A stretch of DNA of 64,000 bases from Rubrivivax sp. (lineage in GTDB: Bacteria > Pseudomonadota > Gammaproteobacteria > Burkholderiales > Burkholderiaceae_C). The stretch spans positions 1-64,000 of the forward strand of contig JALHPF010000029.1 in the NCBI GenBank assembly GCA_022842595.1, read 5' to 3'. Positions 1-9,289 of this stretch are shown here, piece after piece (position 1 is the first letter of the stretch; each line of letters opens with the position of its first letter). Position numbers and translations under genes: made by a program. The notes under the pieces are model-generated. The model had not been told where the DNA came from and searched no databases. It saw nothing but the letters and a program-made list of their open reading frames with translations.

Positions 1-2
1 CG

Positions 3-1370
3 CGGCTGCGAGACCGCGCGCTGGCGCAGGCCCAGGCCGCAACGCCAGCGGCTGGCCCGGCGGCCACGGCGACGCCGGGTCTGGCCGCCGCACCCCGGCA
101 ACTGCTGTCCACTTTCAAGCAAGCGCTGCATGCGGCCTTGACCGCCCCGGCACGACTGCGCACCTACCTGCAGGCAGCCCGCCAGCAGCGCGCGCAGGCA
201 CGCCTGCGCGCCCAGGCCCTGCTGCCAGCCTTCAGCGAAGACTTCATCAGCCCGCTCAGACCGCGCCAGGTGGCGCGCTGGGCGCTGCGCCACGGCCGGC
301 TGCATGCACGCATCGCCAGCCTGCCCTTGCGCGAGGTCCGTGCCGACGCCCAGTGGGGCCGGCAGGACAGCGGTCTGGTCACCTTGTACCTGGCCACGGC
401 CGCGGTGGAAGTGGGCGCGCGGCGCGCGCGCGTGCTGCTGCCGCCAGGCGGAGCCGGGGGCCTGCTGGGGCCGCGACTCATGAGCCCGCAGCGCAGCGCG
501 GCCGTGCTGGGCCTGCTGGCCGCGGTGGCGCTGGGCATTGCCCGGCCGCCCTTGCCAGCGCCGGCCGACTGGCCCGGCGTCGCCGCCGTACAGAACGTGC
601 TGGCGCGCTGGTCGGCACTGGCTGCCGGGGGTGGCGCCGGCGAACCCGTGGCGCCGGTGGCTTCGGCGGCTTCAGCGGTTTCAGCGGCTGCATCAGGGTC
701 TGCCGCCGACGCCACCTGGGCGGCGGCAGAACCGGCATCGGCCGCGACCGAAGCCGCCCCTGCCTGGGCCGAGGCGGCCTCTATGCCCGACGTCAGCGGC
801 GCCGCGGTTGCGGTGGCTGCCGCGGCGCCCGCGAGCCAGGCGTTGGCGCAGGCCGGCCTTCCGCTCGCCGGCGCCGACCCGGAAGGCGGCGCTGCCACCC
901 TGCCACCCGACGACCCACCACCGCGGCCGCCGGCCGAACCCTTCCGCCCCGGCCAGCGCCTGGTGCCGCCGCTCGACGAAGCCACCAAGACGGCGGCGCG
1001 CGAGACAGTGGCCGCGCTGCGCGTGGCGCGCGGCGAACCGCCGCCGTCGGCGAAGCCCGCCGCCGCCGGCGTACTGGCGCTGGCGCCCAACCTGGCGCGC
1101 CCGCCCCTTGCCGACCCCGGCCCCGAGCTCGGCCCGGCCTATGCGCTGACCACGCGGCCGCTGCGCACCCGGGCCGAATCCGAGCAGGTGCAGATGGCGG
1201 TGCGCGCCCTGCTGGCCCAGCACACGGCCGAGCCGCTGCTGGTGGAACTGATGCCCGCCGGCGACGACTGGCGTGTCGTCTGCTGGCCTTTTTCGCGCCG
1301 CCAGGACGCGCAGCTGGCGCGGGCGCTGCTGCTCACACGCGGCCTGCGCATGGAAGCGGTGGAGTTCTGA
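3..1370 (+). CDS. Ala/Pro-rich membrane protein with possible C-terminal SPOR-like domain; 5' end outside window
   Basis: Frame open from base 3 to the stop at 1370; one hydrophobic segment (AAVLGLLAAVALGIA), low-complexity linker, C-terminal ALTTRPLRTRAESEQVQMAVRALLA...WRVVCWPFSRRQDAQLARALL resembles SPOR. Confidence 0.6.
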   Translation, partial: RLRDRALAQAQAATPAAGPAATATPGLAAAPRQLLSTFKQALHAALTAPARLRTYLQAARQQRAQARLRAQALLPAFSEDFISPLRPRQVARWALRHGRLHARIASLPLREVRADAQWGRQDSGLVTLYLATAAVEVGARRARVLLPPGGAGGLLGPRLMSPQRSAAVLGLLAAVALGIARPPLPAPADWPGVAAVQNVLARWSALAAGGGAGEPVAPVASAASAVSAAASGSAADATWAAAEPASAATEAAPAWAEAASMPDVSGAAVAVAAAAPASQALAQAGLPLAGADPEGGAATLPPDDPPPRPPAEPFRPGQRLVPPLDEATKTAARETVAALRVARGEPPPSAKPAAAGVLALAPNLARPPLADPGPELGPAYALTTRPLRTRAESEQVQMAVRALLAQHTAEPLLVELMPAGDDWRVVCWPFSRRQDAQLARALLLTRGLRMEAVEF

Positions 1371-1391
1371 TCCGCCGCGCCGCGGGCGGCT

Positions 1392-1982
1392 TCAGTCGGC
1401 CGTGAACTGCCGGGCCCGGCGGCCCTTGAAGGGCGCGTAGAAGCGCTTGATCTCGGCCATGTCGGCCTCGATGTCGCCGGTGGGCGTGAACACCGGCCCC
1501 AGGCCGCTGAGCTTGCGTTCGTAGTCCATGTAGGCCAGCACGATGGGCACCTTGGCCTGCAGCGCGATGTAGTAGAAGCCGGTCTTCCAGTGCCGCGTCT
1601 TGCCACGCGTGCCTTCGGGCGGCACCACCAGCTGCAGCGGGCCGTCGGCCGCGACGATGGCCGCGGCCGACGCCGCCACCAGGTTGTTGCTGGTTTCGCG
1701 GTTCACCGGGATGCCACCCAGCCAGCGCATCACCGGCCCGAATGGCCAGCGGAAGATGCTGGCCTTGCCCATCCAGTAGATGTTCAGGCGCAGCTCGAAC
1801 GCCACCATCAGCGTGTAGGGCAGGTCCCAGTTGCTGGTGTGCGGCGCGGCGATCAGCACCGACTTGACGGCCCCTGCTGGCAGGCTGCCTTCGATGCGCC
1901 AGCCCAGCGCCCGCAGCAGCCCGTGCGACAGCGTGCGCAGGGCGGTGTTGACCAGTGGTGTGTCGAAAATGGTTCTGTGCAT
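1392..1982 (-). CDS. 1-acyl-sn-glycerol-3-phosphate acyltransferase family protein (PlsC-like)
   Basis: HTSNWD and PEGTR motifs of the PlsC acyltransferase family. Confidence 0.85.
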   Translation of the reverse strand: MHRTIFDTPLVNTALRTLSHGLLRALGWRIEGSLPAGAVKSVLIAAPHTSNWDLPYTLMVAFELRLNIYWMGKASIFRWPFGPVMRWLGGIPVNRETSNNLVAASAAAIVAADGPLQLVVPPEGTRGKTRHWKTGFYYIALQAKVPIVLAYMDYERKLSGLGPVFTPTGDIEADMAEIKRFYAPFKGRRARQFTAD

Positions 1983-2092
1983 GCGGCCGGGCGAGGCGCC
2001 CGCGCCCGCGCTTCGAAAAGGTGGGCGATTGTCGGTGCCGCCGCTGCAGCTACGATGCAGCGCTTTCCCGCAAACGCAAAGGACTCTGCCCG

Positions 2093-3019
2093 ATGACGCC
2101 CGTGCCCGCCGAGATGCTGGCCCTTGCGGGCGAAAGGTTCGAATTCACCGGCCGCGCCGGCCGTCTGTCGGGCTATTTTTCGGTTCCCGACGCCCCTGCC
2201 GCCACCGCCGCGCCGCCACTGCTGCTGGTGCACAGCATGAATGCTGCGGCTTCAGCGGCCGAGGTGCGGCCGCTGTACGACCATGCCCGCCGCACGCGGC
2301 CGGTGCTGGCGCTGGACCTGCCGGGCTTCGGCCTCAGCGAGCGGAGCGACCGCGCCTACACCCCGCGGCTGATGACCGACGCCCTGCACGACGGTCTGGA
2401 CTGGCTGGCGCGCCGCCATGGGCCCGCGCCGGTAGACGCCCTGGGCGTGTCGCTGGGCTGCGAGTTCGTGGCCCGCGCCGCGGTCGAGGCACCGGCGCGT
2501 TTCCGACGCCTGGCGCTGGTCAGCCCCACCGGCTTTCGCGGCAGCAAGCTGCGCTACGCGCCTGCGGGCGGTTCGGTTGGCCCGCCCTGGCTGTTGAAGT
2601 GCTTCCAGGGGCCGGGTTTCCACACGGGGGGTGGCTGGGGCGCCGGCCTGTTCCGCGGCCTGACGCGGCCCGGGGTGATCCGCTACTTCCTGGAACGCAC
2701 CTGGGGCAGCAAGGCCATCGACGAAGCCTTGTGGCGCTATTGCGTGGTCACCACACGCCAGAGCGGCGCGCACTTTGCGCCGCTGCACTTCCTGGGCGCG
2801 GTGCTGTTCAGCAGCGACGTCAACACGCTCTACGAAGCCTTGCCCCACCCGGTCTGGATGAGCCACGGCACGCGCGGGGACTTCACCGACTACCGCGGCA
2901 AGCACACCGTCGAGAATCGGCCCAACTGGCGCATCCGCGTGTTCAAGGACACTGGTGCTCTGATGTACTTCGAGCAGCCGGCCGCATTCTGCGCCGAACT
3001 CGACGCCTTCCTGGACTGA
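2093..3019 (+). CDS. alpha/beta hydrolase
   Basis: LDLPGFGLSERS, GVSLGCEF nucleophile elbow, C-terminal histidine region; start ATG 2093 chosen over the upstream ORF extension. Confidence 0.85.
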   Translation: MTPVPAEMLALAGERFEFTGRAGRLSGYFSVPDAPAATAAPPLLLVHSMNAAASAAEVRPLYDHARRTRPVLALDLPGFGLSERSDRAYTPRLMTDALHDGLDWLARRHGPAPVDALGVSLGCEFVARAAVEAPARFRRLALVSPTGFRGSKLRYAPAGGSVGPPWLLKCFQGPGFHTGGGWGAGLFRGLTRPGVIRYFLERTWGSKAIDEALWRYCVVTTRQSGAHFAPLHFLGAVLFSSDVNTLYEALPHPVWMSHGTRGDFTDYRGKHTVENRPNWRIRVFKDTGALMYFEQPAAFCAELDAFLD

Positions 3020-3024
3020 ACACC

Positions 3025-3495
3025 ATGCCCGCACACGACGCCGAGACGCCCGACGAGCCGGGCTTGAACCCTGGCGGTCCGCTGCTCTACAACCTGGTCT
3101 ATTGCAGCCGTGCCGCGCCCGGCGTGGGCGAGGCCGCGGTCGACACCATCATCAGCACCGCGCGCCGCGCCAATCCGCTGCATGGCGTCACCGGCATGCT
3201 GGTGTTTGGCAGCGGCATCTTCTTCCAGTGGCTCGAAGGCCCGCGTGCCGCGGTGCAGCGGCTGATGGGGCTGATCAAGGCCGACCCGCGTCACCTGCAG
3301 GTGGTGCTGCTCAGCGAAACCGAGGAGTCGCGTGAACGCCTGTTTCCCACCTGGGACATGGAACGCGTCGAGCCCGAGGACATCCGCGACGTGCTCGCCG
3401 ATGCCATCGACTCCGCCGAAGACGAGAACAACGCTGCGGCGCTGCGCACCCTGCTGATCGAAGTGGAGACTAGAGCGCTTTTGTCGCGATCTTGA
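3025..3495 (+). CDS. BLUF domain blue-light photoreceptor protein
   Basis: LVYCSRA...ARRANPLHGVTGMLVFGSGIFFQWLEG...FPTWDME matches BLUF, including the Tyr, Asn, Gln and Trp-x-Met positions. Confidence 0.88.
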   Translation: MPAHDAETPDEPGLNPGGPLLYNLVYCSRAAPGVGEAAVDTIISTARRANPLHGVTGMLVFGSGIFFQWLEGPRAAVQRLMGLIKADPRHLQVVLLSETEESRERLFPTWDMERVEPEDIRDVLADAIDSAEDENNAAALRTLLIEVETRALLSRS

Positions 3496-6181
3496 AGTCC
3501 GGGTCTTCCGGGCAGGGCCCGATGGTGAAGCCCAGGCTCGTCATCAGGCGCAGCATGCCGCTGTTGTTCGCCAGGATCAGGCCCATGATCTCCGCCAGGC
3601 CCTTGCTGCGCGCCTGATCGATGATCGCAGCCATCAGCCGCGACCCCAGGCCCTGGCCCTTGAAGTCGTCGGCCACCACCAGGCTGAACTCGCAACTGGT
3701 GCCGTCGGGGTTGGTGACGATGCGCGACACGCCGATCATGCGTTCGCTTTCTTCGCCTTCGGCCGGCCCCGCGGTTTTCACCACCGCCACCAGCGCCATC
3801 TCGCGGTCGTAGTCGATCAGGGTGAAGCGGGACAGCACCCGCGCCGGCAGTTCGTTGATGGCGCTGGCAAAGCGGAAGTACCGGCTTTCCTGCGACAGGC
3901 CGCGCACGAAGCTCTGCAGCATGTCGGCGTCGTCGGGGCGGATCGGCCGCACGGAGGCGAGCACGCCGCCCTTCAGCGGCCATTCCTGTTCGATGCTGGC
4001 CGGGTAGGGCAGGATGGCCAGGTGCGGGTAGGCACCGGTGTGGCCGCCCGACCCCGTCTGCGAGGCGTGGGGCAGGCTGTCGATCACGATGCGTGCATCC
4101 ACCGCCACCGCGCCGCTGTCGTCGACGATGATCGGGTTGATGTCCATCTCGCGCAGCTGCGGCAGCGCGCAGATCATCTCGCTCACGCGCAGCAGCACCT
4201 GCTCCAGCACCTCGTGGTGCGCAGCCGGAGCGCCACGCCATTCGCCGAGCATGGCCGCGGCGCGGGACCTTTCGATCAGACGCCTGGCCAGGAACTGGTT
4301 CAGCGGGGGCAGTTCCAGTGCGCGGTCGCGGAACAGCTCGACCATCGTGCCGCCGGCGCCGAAGGTGATGACCGGACCGAAGGGTTCTTCGGTCGACAGG
4401 CCCACGAACACCTCGCGCGGCGGGCTGCCTGCAGCGCCCCCGGCCGCACCGCTGGCCCGGGTCTTGGGCAACGCTGCCATCGGCTGCACGGTGATGCCAT
4501 TGATGCGGGCCCCGGGCTGGGCGCGGGCCACCGCAGCCAGCATCTCGTTGTAGCGATCGCGGACTTGCGTGGCCGTGTGCACATTGAGCATCACGCCCTG
4601 GACGTCGCTCTTGTGCGTGATGTCGGGTGAATCGATCTTCAATGCCACCGGGTAGCCCAGCTGGCTGGCAATGAGCATGGCCTCGTTGGCGCTGCGCGCG
4701 AGCATCGTGCGCGTCACCGGGATGTGGAAGGCCGCCAGCAGCGCCTTGCTTTCCATCTCCGTCAGCACCTTGCGGCGCTCGGCGAGCACCCCTTCGATGA
4801 GCAGCCGCGCGCCCTCGGTGTCGGGTTCCAGCAGGTGGCTCAGCGGCGGCGGCGTCTGCTGCAGCAGCTGCTGGTTGCGGTAGAAGCTGGCGATGCTGTG
4901 GAAGGCATCGACCGCGGCCTCGGGCGTGCGGAACACCGGCATCTGGCGCGCCGCCAGCAGTTCACGCGAGGGCCGGGCGGTGGCCTCGCCCATCCAGCAG
5001 GCCAGCACCGGCTTGCCGGCCGGCGCGAAGGCCTCGGCCACCGCGCGGGCGACGGCCTCGGGGTCGATGTCCAGACCGTCGGCGCCGATGCGCTGCTTCG
5101 GCGAATGGATCAGCAGCACGCCGTCGACACCACGGTCCTGCACGGCACGTTCCAGCGCGGCCACGAAGGCCGGGCCGTCGGCTTCTTCGCCCAGGTCCTG
5201 CACGCTCGCCACCTTCAGGCCGATTTCGTCGGCCCAGTCGGCGGCCAGAACGGCCGGGCCGCCGCCGTTGGTGATGATGGCCAGGAACTGCCCGGCCGGG
5301 CGGAAGCGCGAGGCCAGGCATTGCGCGGCCGAGAACAGCTGCGTGAACTGGCGGACGCGGACGACACCAGCGCGGCGCAGCGCGGCGTCGAACACCTCGT
5401 CGCTGCCGACGATGGCGGCGGAATGCGTCAGCGCCACCTTCGAGCCGGTCTTCTGCCGGCCTGCCTTCATCACCACCACCGGCTTGGCCGAAGCCGCCGC
5501 GCGCAGCGCGCTCATGAAGCGGCGGGCGTGGCGGATGCCTTCCATGTAGACCAGGATGCTCTGCGTCTTGCCGTCGCTGGCCAGGAAGTCCAGCACCTGC
5601 GGCAGCTCGACGGCAGTGTTGGGGCCCAGCGAGACCACGGCTGAAAAGCCGACGTTGTGCTGGCGCGCCCAGTCGAGGATCGACGAGGTCAGCGCCCCTG
5701 ACTGCGACACCAGCGCCAGCGGCCCGGGTGGCGCCAGCGGCCCCAGCGTGCTGGCGTTCAGGCCCAGCCCGGGGCGCTGCAGGCCCTGGCAGTTGGGGCC
5801 GAGCAGTTGCACGCCGTAGCGCCGCGCCGTGGCATGCAGCTCGGTGCACGCCGCCGCCGGCAGGCCGGTGGTCAGGATGAGTGCCGCCCGGCAGCGGATG
5901 CGGCCGACGATTTCCAGCGCTGCGCCGACCTGGTCCGGGGCCAGCGCGATCAGCGCCAGGTCGGCGCGTGAGCTGGCCAGGTCGGCCAGGGTGCCCGTCA
6001 TGGTGATGTCGAGCCAGGTGACGGTGCCGCCATAGCCGCTGCCGCCCGGTGTGGCAGCGCCCGCCGCGAGTGAACGGCGCAGCGCATGGGCCGCAGGCGT
6101 TGGCGCCGCGCCGTCGGGGTCGCCGGCAAATACGACGATCGAGCGCGGGTCGAACAACGGGGTCAGGAAATGGCGGTCCAC
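3470..6181 (-). CDS. bifunctional acyl-CoA synthetase (ADP-forming type)/GNAT N-acetyltransferase, PatZ-like
   Basis: N-terminal CoA-binding/succinyl-CoA-synthetase-like domains (LLGPNCQG, VSQSGALTSSILDW, ITNGGGPAVLAAD), ATP-grasp part, C-terminal GNAT (FSLVVADDFKGQGLGSRLM). GTG start at 6181 inferred. Confidence 0.88.
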   Translation of the reverse strand: MDRHFLTPLFDPRSIVVFAGDPDGAAPTPAAHALRRSLAAGAATPGGSGYGGTVTWLDITMTGTLADLASSRADLALIALAPDQVGAALEIVGRIRCRAALILTTGLPAAACTELHATARRYGVQLLGPNCQGLQRPGLGLNASTLGPLAPPGPLALVSQSGALTSSILDWARQHNVGFSAVVSLGPNTAVELPQVLDFLASDGKTQSILVYMEGIRHARRFMSALRAAASAKPVVVMKAGRQKTGSKVALTHSAAIVGSDEVFDAALRRAGVVRVRQFTQLFSAAQCLASRFRPAGQFLAIITNGGGPAVLAADWADEIGLKVASVQDLGEEADGPAFVAALERAVQDRGVDGVLLIHSPKQRIGADGLDIDPEAVARAVAEAFAPAGKPVLACWMGEATARPSRELLAARQMPVFRTPEAAVDAFHSIASFYRNQQLLQQTPPPLSHLLEPDTEGARLLIEGVLAERRKVLTEMESKALLAAFHIPVTRTMLARSANEAMLIASQLGYPVALKIDSPDITHKSDVQGVMLNVHTATQVRDRYNEMLAAVARAQPGARINGITVQPMAALPKTRASGAAGGAAGSPPREVFVGLSTEEPFGPVITFGAGGTMVELFRDRALELPPLNQFLARRLIERSRAAAMLGEWRGAPAAHHEVLEQVLLRVSEMICALPQLREMDINPIIVDDSGAVAVDARIVIDSLPHASQTGSGGHTGAYPHLAILPYPASIEQEWPLKGGVLASVRPIRPDDADMLQSFVRGLSQESRYFRFASAINELPARVLSRFTLIDYDREMALVAVVKTAGPAEGEESERMIGVSRIVTNPDGTSCEFSLVVADDFKGQGLGSRLMAAIIDQARSKGLAEIMGLILANNSGMLRLMTSLGFTIGPCPEDPDFKIATKAL

Positions 6182-6308
6182 GGCGGGGGTTGAAGCAAGA
6201 AGACTGCCAGCATAGGGCAAACCCGGCTCCGGACGATGACGATCGAAGGTCGACGCTGTGACGTGCGTCGCTGCGCACGCGCTCATGGCCATGGCACCAT
6301 CCAGCCCC

Positions 6309-6959
6309 ATGGCCAGCACGCGCAACCCACCCACCGGCCCAGAGCCGCTCCAGGACAGCCTGCTGCAGGCCATCGCCAACCGCGGAGGCGTGCGCCATTT
6401 CCCCGCCAATGCGGTGCTCGTGACCGAAGACGACCAGAGCGACTCGCTCTTCATCATCCTGCGCGGCCGCATCAAGGCCTATGGTGCCGGGGCCGACGGA
6501 CGCGAGGTGGTCTACAGCACCCAGGGCGCGGGCGAGTATTTCGGCGAGATGACTCTCGACGGCGGGCCCCGTTCAGCCAGCGTCATGACACTGGAGCCCA
6601 CCACCTGCGCCGTGGTGCCCGGCGCCGAGGTGCGCGATTTCCTGGCCCACCACCCCGACTTCGCCCTGCACCTGGTGAAAAAGCTCATCCGGCTGGCGCG
6701 CGCTTCGACCGACCAGGTGAAGAGCCTGGCGCTGGACGACGTCTACGGCCGCATTGCCCGTCTGCTGCGCAAGCTGGCGCGCGACGAGGGTGGCGTGCTC
6801 GTGCTGCCCGACAAGCTGACGCAGCAGGACATTGCCGAACGGGTGGGTTCGTCACGCGAGATGGTCAGCCGTATCTTCAAGCCGCTGACCGAGGGCGGCT
6901 ACGTTGAACTGCGCGGCGGGCGCATCGCCTTGCTGAAGAAGCTGCCGGCGCGCTGGTAG
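6309..6959 (+). CDS. Crp/Fnr family transcriptional regulator
   Basis: cNMP-binding domain (GEYFGEMTLDGGPRSAS) and HTH (LTQQDIAERVGSSREMVSRIFKPL). Confidence 0.9.
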   Translation: MASTRNPPTGPEPLQDSLLQAIANRGGVRHFPANAVLVTEDDQSDSLFIILRGRIKAYGAGADGREVVYSTQGAGEYFGEMTLDGGPRSASVMTLEPTTCAVVPGAEVRDFLAHHPDFALHLVKKLIRLARASTDQVKSLALDDVYGRIARLLRKLARDEGGVLVLPDKLTQQDIAERVGSSREMVSRIFKPLTEGGYVELRGGRIALLKKLPARW

Positions 6960-6969
6960 GGCGCGGGTT

Positions 6970-7677
6970 TTGAGCGTGCTGCAGTCCGTCGCCGACGCCG
7001 CGGCGCACCATCTGGCGGCGCTGGCGGTCACGCTGGCCGACCCCTGGCAACGGCTGGCGCTGGGGGCGGCGGTCGTGGCTGCAGCGCTGATCGTCGTCAG
7101 CGCCTTCGTCAAGACCATCATCCCGCTGCGCTGGCTGGCCGTGGCCAGCAACATCGGTTTCATGATCTACGGTGCCGTGCATCCCAGCCCGCTCATCCTG
7201 GCGCTGCATGCCACGCTGCTGCCGGTGAACCTGTGGCGGGTGCTGGAAATGGAACGGTTGACGCGCCGCGTGCGCCGCGCCAGCGCGGCCGACGCGCGGT
7301 CCGGCCTGTGGCTGCAGCCGCACATGCGGCGCCGGCGCATGCCGGCCGGCAGCGTGCTCTTCCGCAAGGGCGACCTGGCCGACCGGCTTTACCTGCTGGC
7401 CGAAGGCGAGATGGAACTCGTCGAGAGCGGTCGCCGCCTGGAACCCGGCCGGATGTTCGGCGAGATCGCCTTTTTCGCCCCTGACCGCCGGCGCACGGCC
7501 ACGGCGCGCTGCACCACGGCCTGCACCGTGCTTTCCATCGACGAGACCAGCTTCAAGCAGCTGTACTTCCAGAACCCGGAATTCGGTTTCGAGATCGTGC
7601 GCCTGATAGCCGGCCGGCTGACCGAGGACGTGCAGCGGCTGCAGGGCGAACTGGCCTCGCAGCAGCGACCGGTCTGA
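6970..7677 (+). CDS. membrane protein with C-terminal cyclic-nucleotide-binding domain (Popeye-like architecture)
   Basis: TTG start; N-terminal hydrophobic helices (KTIIPLRWLAVASNIGFMIYGAVH) then cNMP domain (GDLADRLYLLAEGEMEL...GRMFGEIAFF). Confidence 0.8.
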   Translation: MSVLQSVADAAAHHLAALAVTLADPWQRLALGAAVVAAALIVVSAFVKTIIPLRWLAVASNIGFMIYGAVHPSPLILALHATLLPVNLWRVLEMERLTRRVRRASAADARSGLWLQPHMRRRRMPAGSVLFRKGDLADRLYLLAEGEMELVESGRRLEPGRMFGEIAFFAPDRRRTATARCTTACTVLSIDETSFKQLYFQNPEFGFEIVRLIAGRLTEDVQRLQGELASQQRPV

Positions 7678-7770
7678 ACGCGCAGCGGGTTGGTGATTAC
7701 ACTCCGGCCGAGATTTCGAGACCCCAGCTTGCGGGCCTGGCCCGCGCTTCAACCCAACCACCGAACCACC

Positions 7771-8205
7771 ATGAGCATCGTGCTGAAGTCGACCGCCGTT
7801 CTTGTCCTGCTGGCCACCATGGCAGGCGGCGCCTGGTCCCAGGGTGCCCGGAACGTGGAGTTGCTGGACTATTCCACCCGCTCGCTGATTTCAGACGAAG
7901 CGGCCAAGAAGGTCATGGCCGAGCTCATCCCGGAAAAGCTCTGGAAGGTCTACCCGGCCAGCAAGTACGTGTTCATCAGCCAGGTCGAAGGCGGCATCAC
8001 GCCGGCGGGCGCCTGCGCCGTGACCGCGCGCGTGATGCTGATGCCGCTGACACCCACGGCCAAGGCGGTGTTGTTCCGCCCGCAGAAGACGGCCACCACT
8101 TTCGACGCTCTGCCAGCCGCCACCGCCGACCAGTGCAAGGCGGCCGCGGTCGCGAAGCTGAAGGAAGCCACCACCGCCGTCGTCTCAGGCCTCGTCAAGA
8201 ACTGA
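7771..8205 (+). CDS. secreted hypothetical protein
   Basis: N-terminal signal peptide MSIVLKSTAVLVLLATMAGGAWSQ; no family recognised. Confidence 0.65.
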   Translation: MSIVLKSTAVLVLLATMAGGAWSQGARNVELLDYSTRSLISDEAAKKVMAELIPEKLWKVYPASKYVFISQVEGGITPAGACAVTARVMLMPLTPTAKAVLFRPQKTATTFDALPAATADQCKAAAVAKLKEATTAVVSGLVKN

Positions 8206-8228
8206 ACGGCAGCGGTCGGCCTCGAGCG

Positions 8229-9134
8229 TCAGTGGCCGCGCCTGCGCGCCAGCCAGCCGACGCCCAGCAGGCCCCCCAGCCACATCAGCCAGGTCGCGGG
8301 TTCCGGAATGGCGGGAATCGGCGACTCGATGATCGACGGCGGCGTGGGCGGGGGCGGGGGCGGCACGACGATGCCGCCACCGCCGACGGTGCCGCTGCCG
8401 ATGGGCGCCACGCCCACGGGAACGTCGAGTGCACTGCCGGGCGGCACGAAAGACGGCCCCGAGCCCCCGCCGATCGGAATGCCGGCGACGGTGTACGGGA
8501 TCGAACTGCCGGTGCCGCCCCCGGGCACCAGCCCCGGGACCGGCTGGCTGTTTTCGGCGAACGTGTTGCCGGCACCGGGGGGGTCGAATACCAGTTCACC
8601 CGGGCCGTCGGCGTCCTTGGCCGCCAGAGGCCCCGCCTTGCCATCGGCCAGGGCGCCGGGGTCGACGGGGCCGGCGGTCAGGGTTCCGGGCAAACCCGGT
8701 TCGCCACCGGCTGCTGCCGCAGGCGGGCCTTTCAGCCGGGTGACGCGGCTGACGTTGCGGCACACGGTGGGCACGATGACGCAATGTTCGGATTCGCAAT
8801 ACACCAGACCGCGCTCGACCATGTCGGGCGCCCAGCGTGTGCGCGTCACGGTGCGGCAGACGCGGCCCTGGCCGAAGTGCATGTCGCGGAGCTCGTCGCT
8901 GTATTGGTGGCGGCCGGCAATGCTGTCGCGGCGGATGGTCGCGATCTCGTCGTACTGGCGCTTGACCATGCGCGCCTTCAGGCGCTCGCGCACCTCGGCC
9001 GGGATGTCGGTGTAGCGGTCGACAGCGGCTGGAACGTTGCCCATGAACGGGTCTACACCCGGACGGTCCCAGGAACACTGGGCCGCCGTGGCGGCGGGCG
9101 AAAGGGCAAGTGCGGCAATCAGGGCCAGGGACAT
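8229..9134 (-). CDS. PEP-CTERM sorting domain protein (MHFGQG-motif type)
   Basis: C-terminus PEPATWLMWLGGLLGVGWLARRRGH; signal peptide; internal MHFGQGRVCRTVTRTRWAPD; Pro/Gly-rich linker. Confidence 0.85.
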   Translation of the reverse strand: MSLALIAALALSPAATAAQCSWDRPGVDPFMGNVPAAVDRYTDIPAEVRERLKARMVKRQYDEIATIRRDSIAGRHQYSDELRDMHFGQGRVCRTVTRTRWAPDMVERGLVYCESEHCVIVPTVCRNVSRVTRLKGPPAAAAGGEPGLPGTLTAGPVDPGALADGKAGPLAAKDADGPGELVFDPPGAGNTFAENSQPVPGLVPGGGTGSSIPYTVAGIPIGGGSGPSFVPPGSALDVPVGVAPIGSGTVGGGGIVVPPPPPPTPPSIIESPIPAIPEPATWLMWLGGLLGVGWLARRRGH

Positions 9135-9289
9135 GGTGGGTTCGGGGTTCCGCTTCTGCGTGTCCGGGTATTGTCGGGAGGGCCGACGAGCCCGATACGC
9201 TTCTCGAGTCTAGGGTGCTCGAAGTTGAGAAGCGGCTTTGCAGCTTGCCGCTGCGCCATAGCTCACGGTTCTAAGTCACGGCGCCAGGC

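Noticed and set aside
164-1090. 308-aa minus-strand ORF opposite the Ala/Pro-rich protein
   Set aside because: GC-rich shadow ORF with low-complexity Ala/Arg/Ser composition; the plus strand has the better-supported CDS.
1831-3495. 554-aa ORF ending in the BLUF protein
   Set aside because: The first ~398 residues are out-of-frame translation over the hydrolase; the BLUF domain with ATG 3025 explains the real gene.
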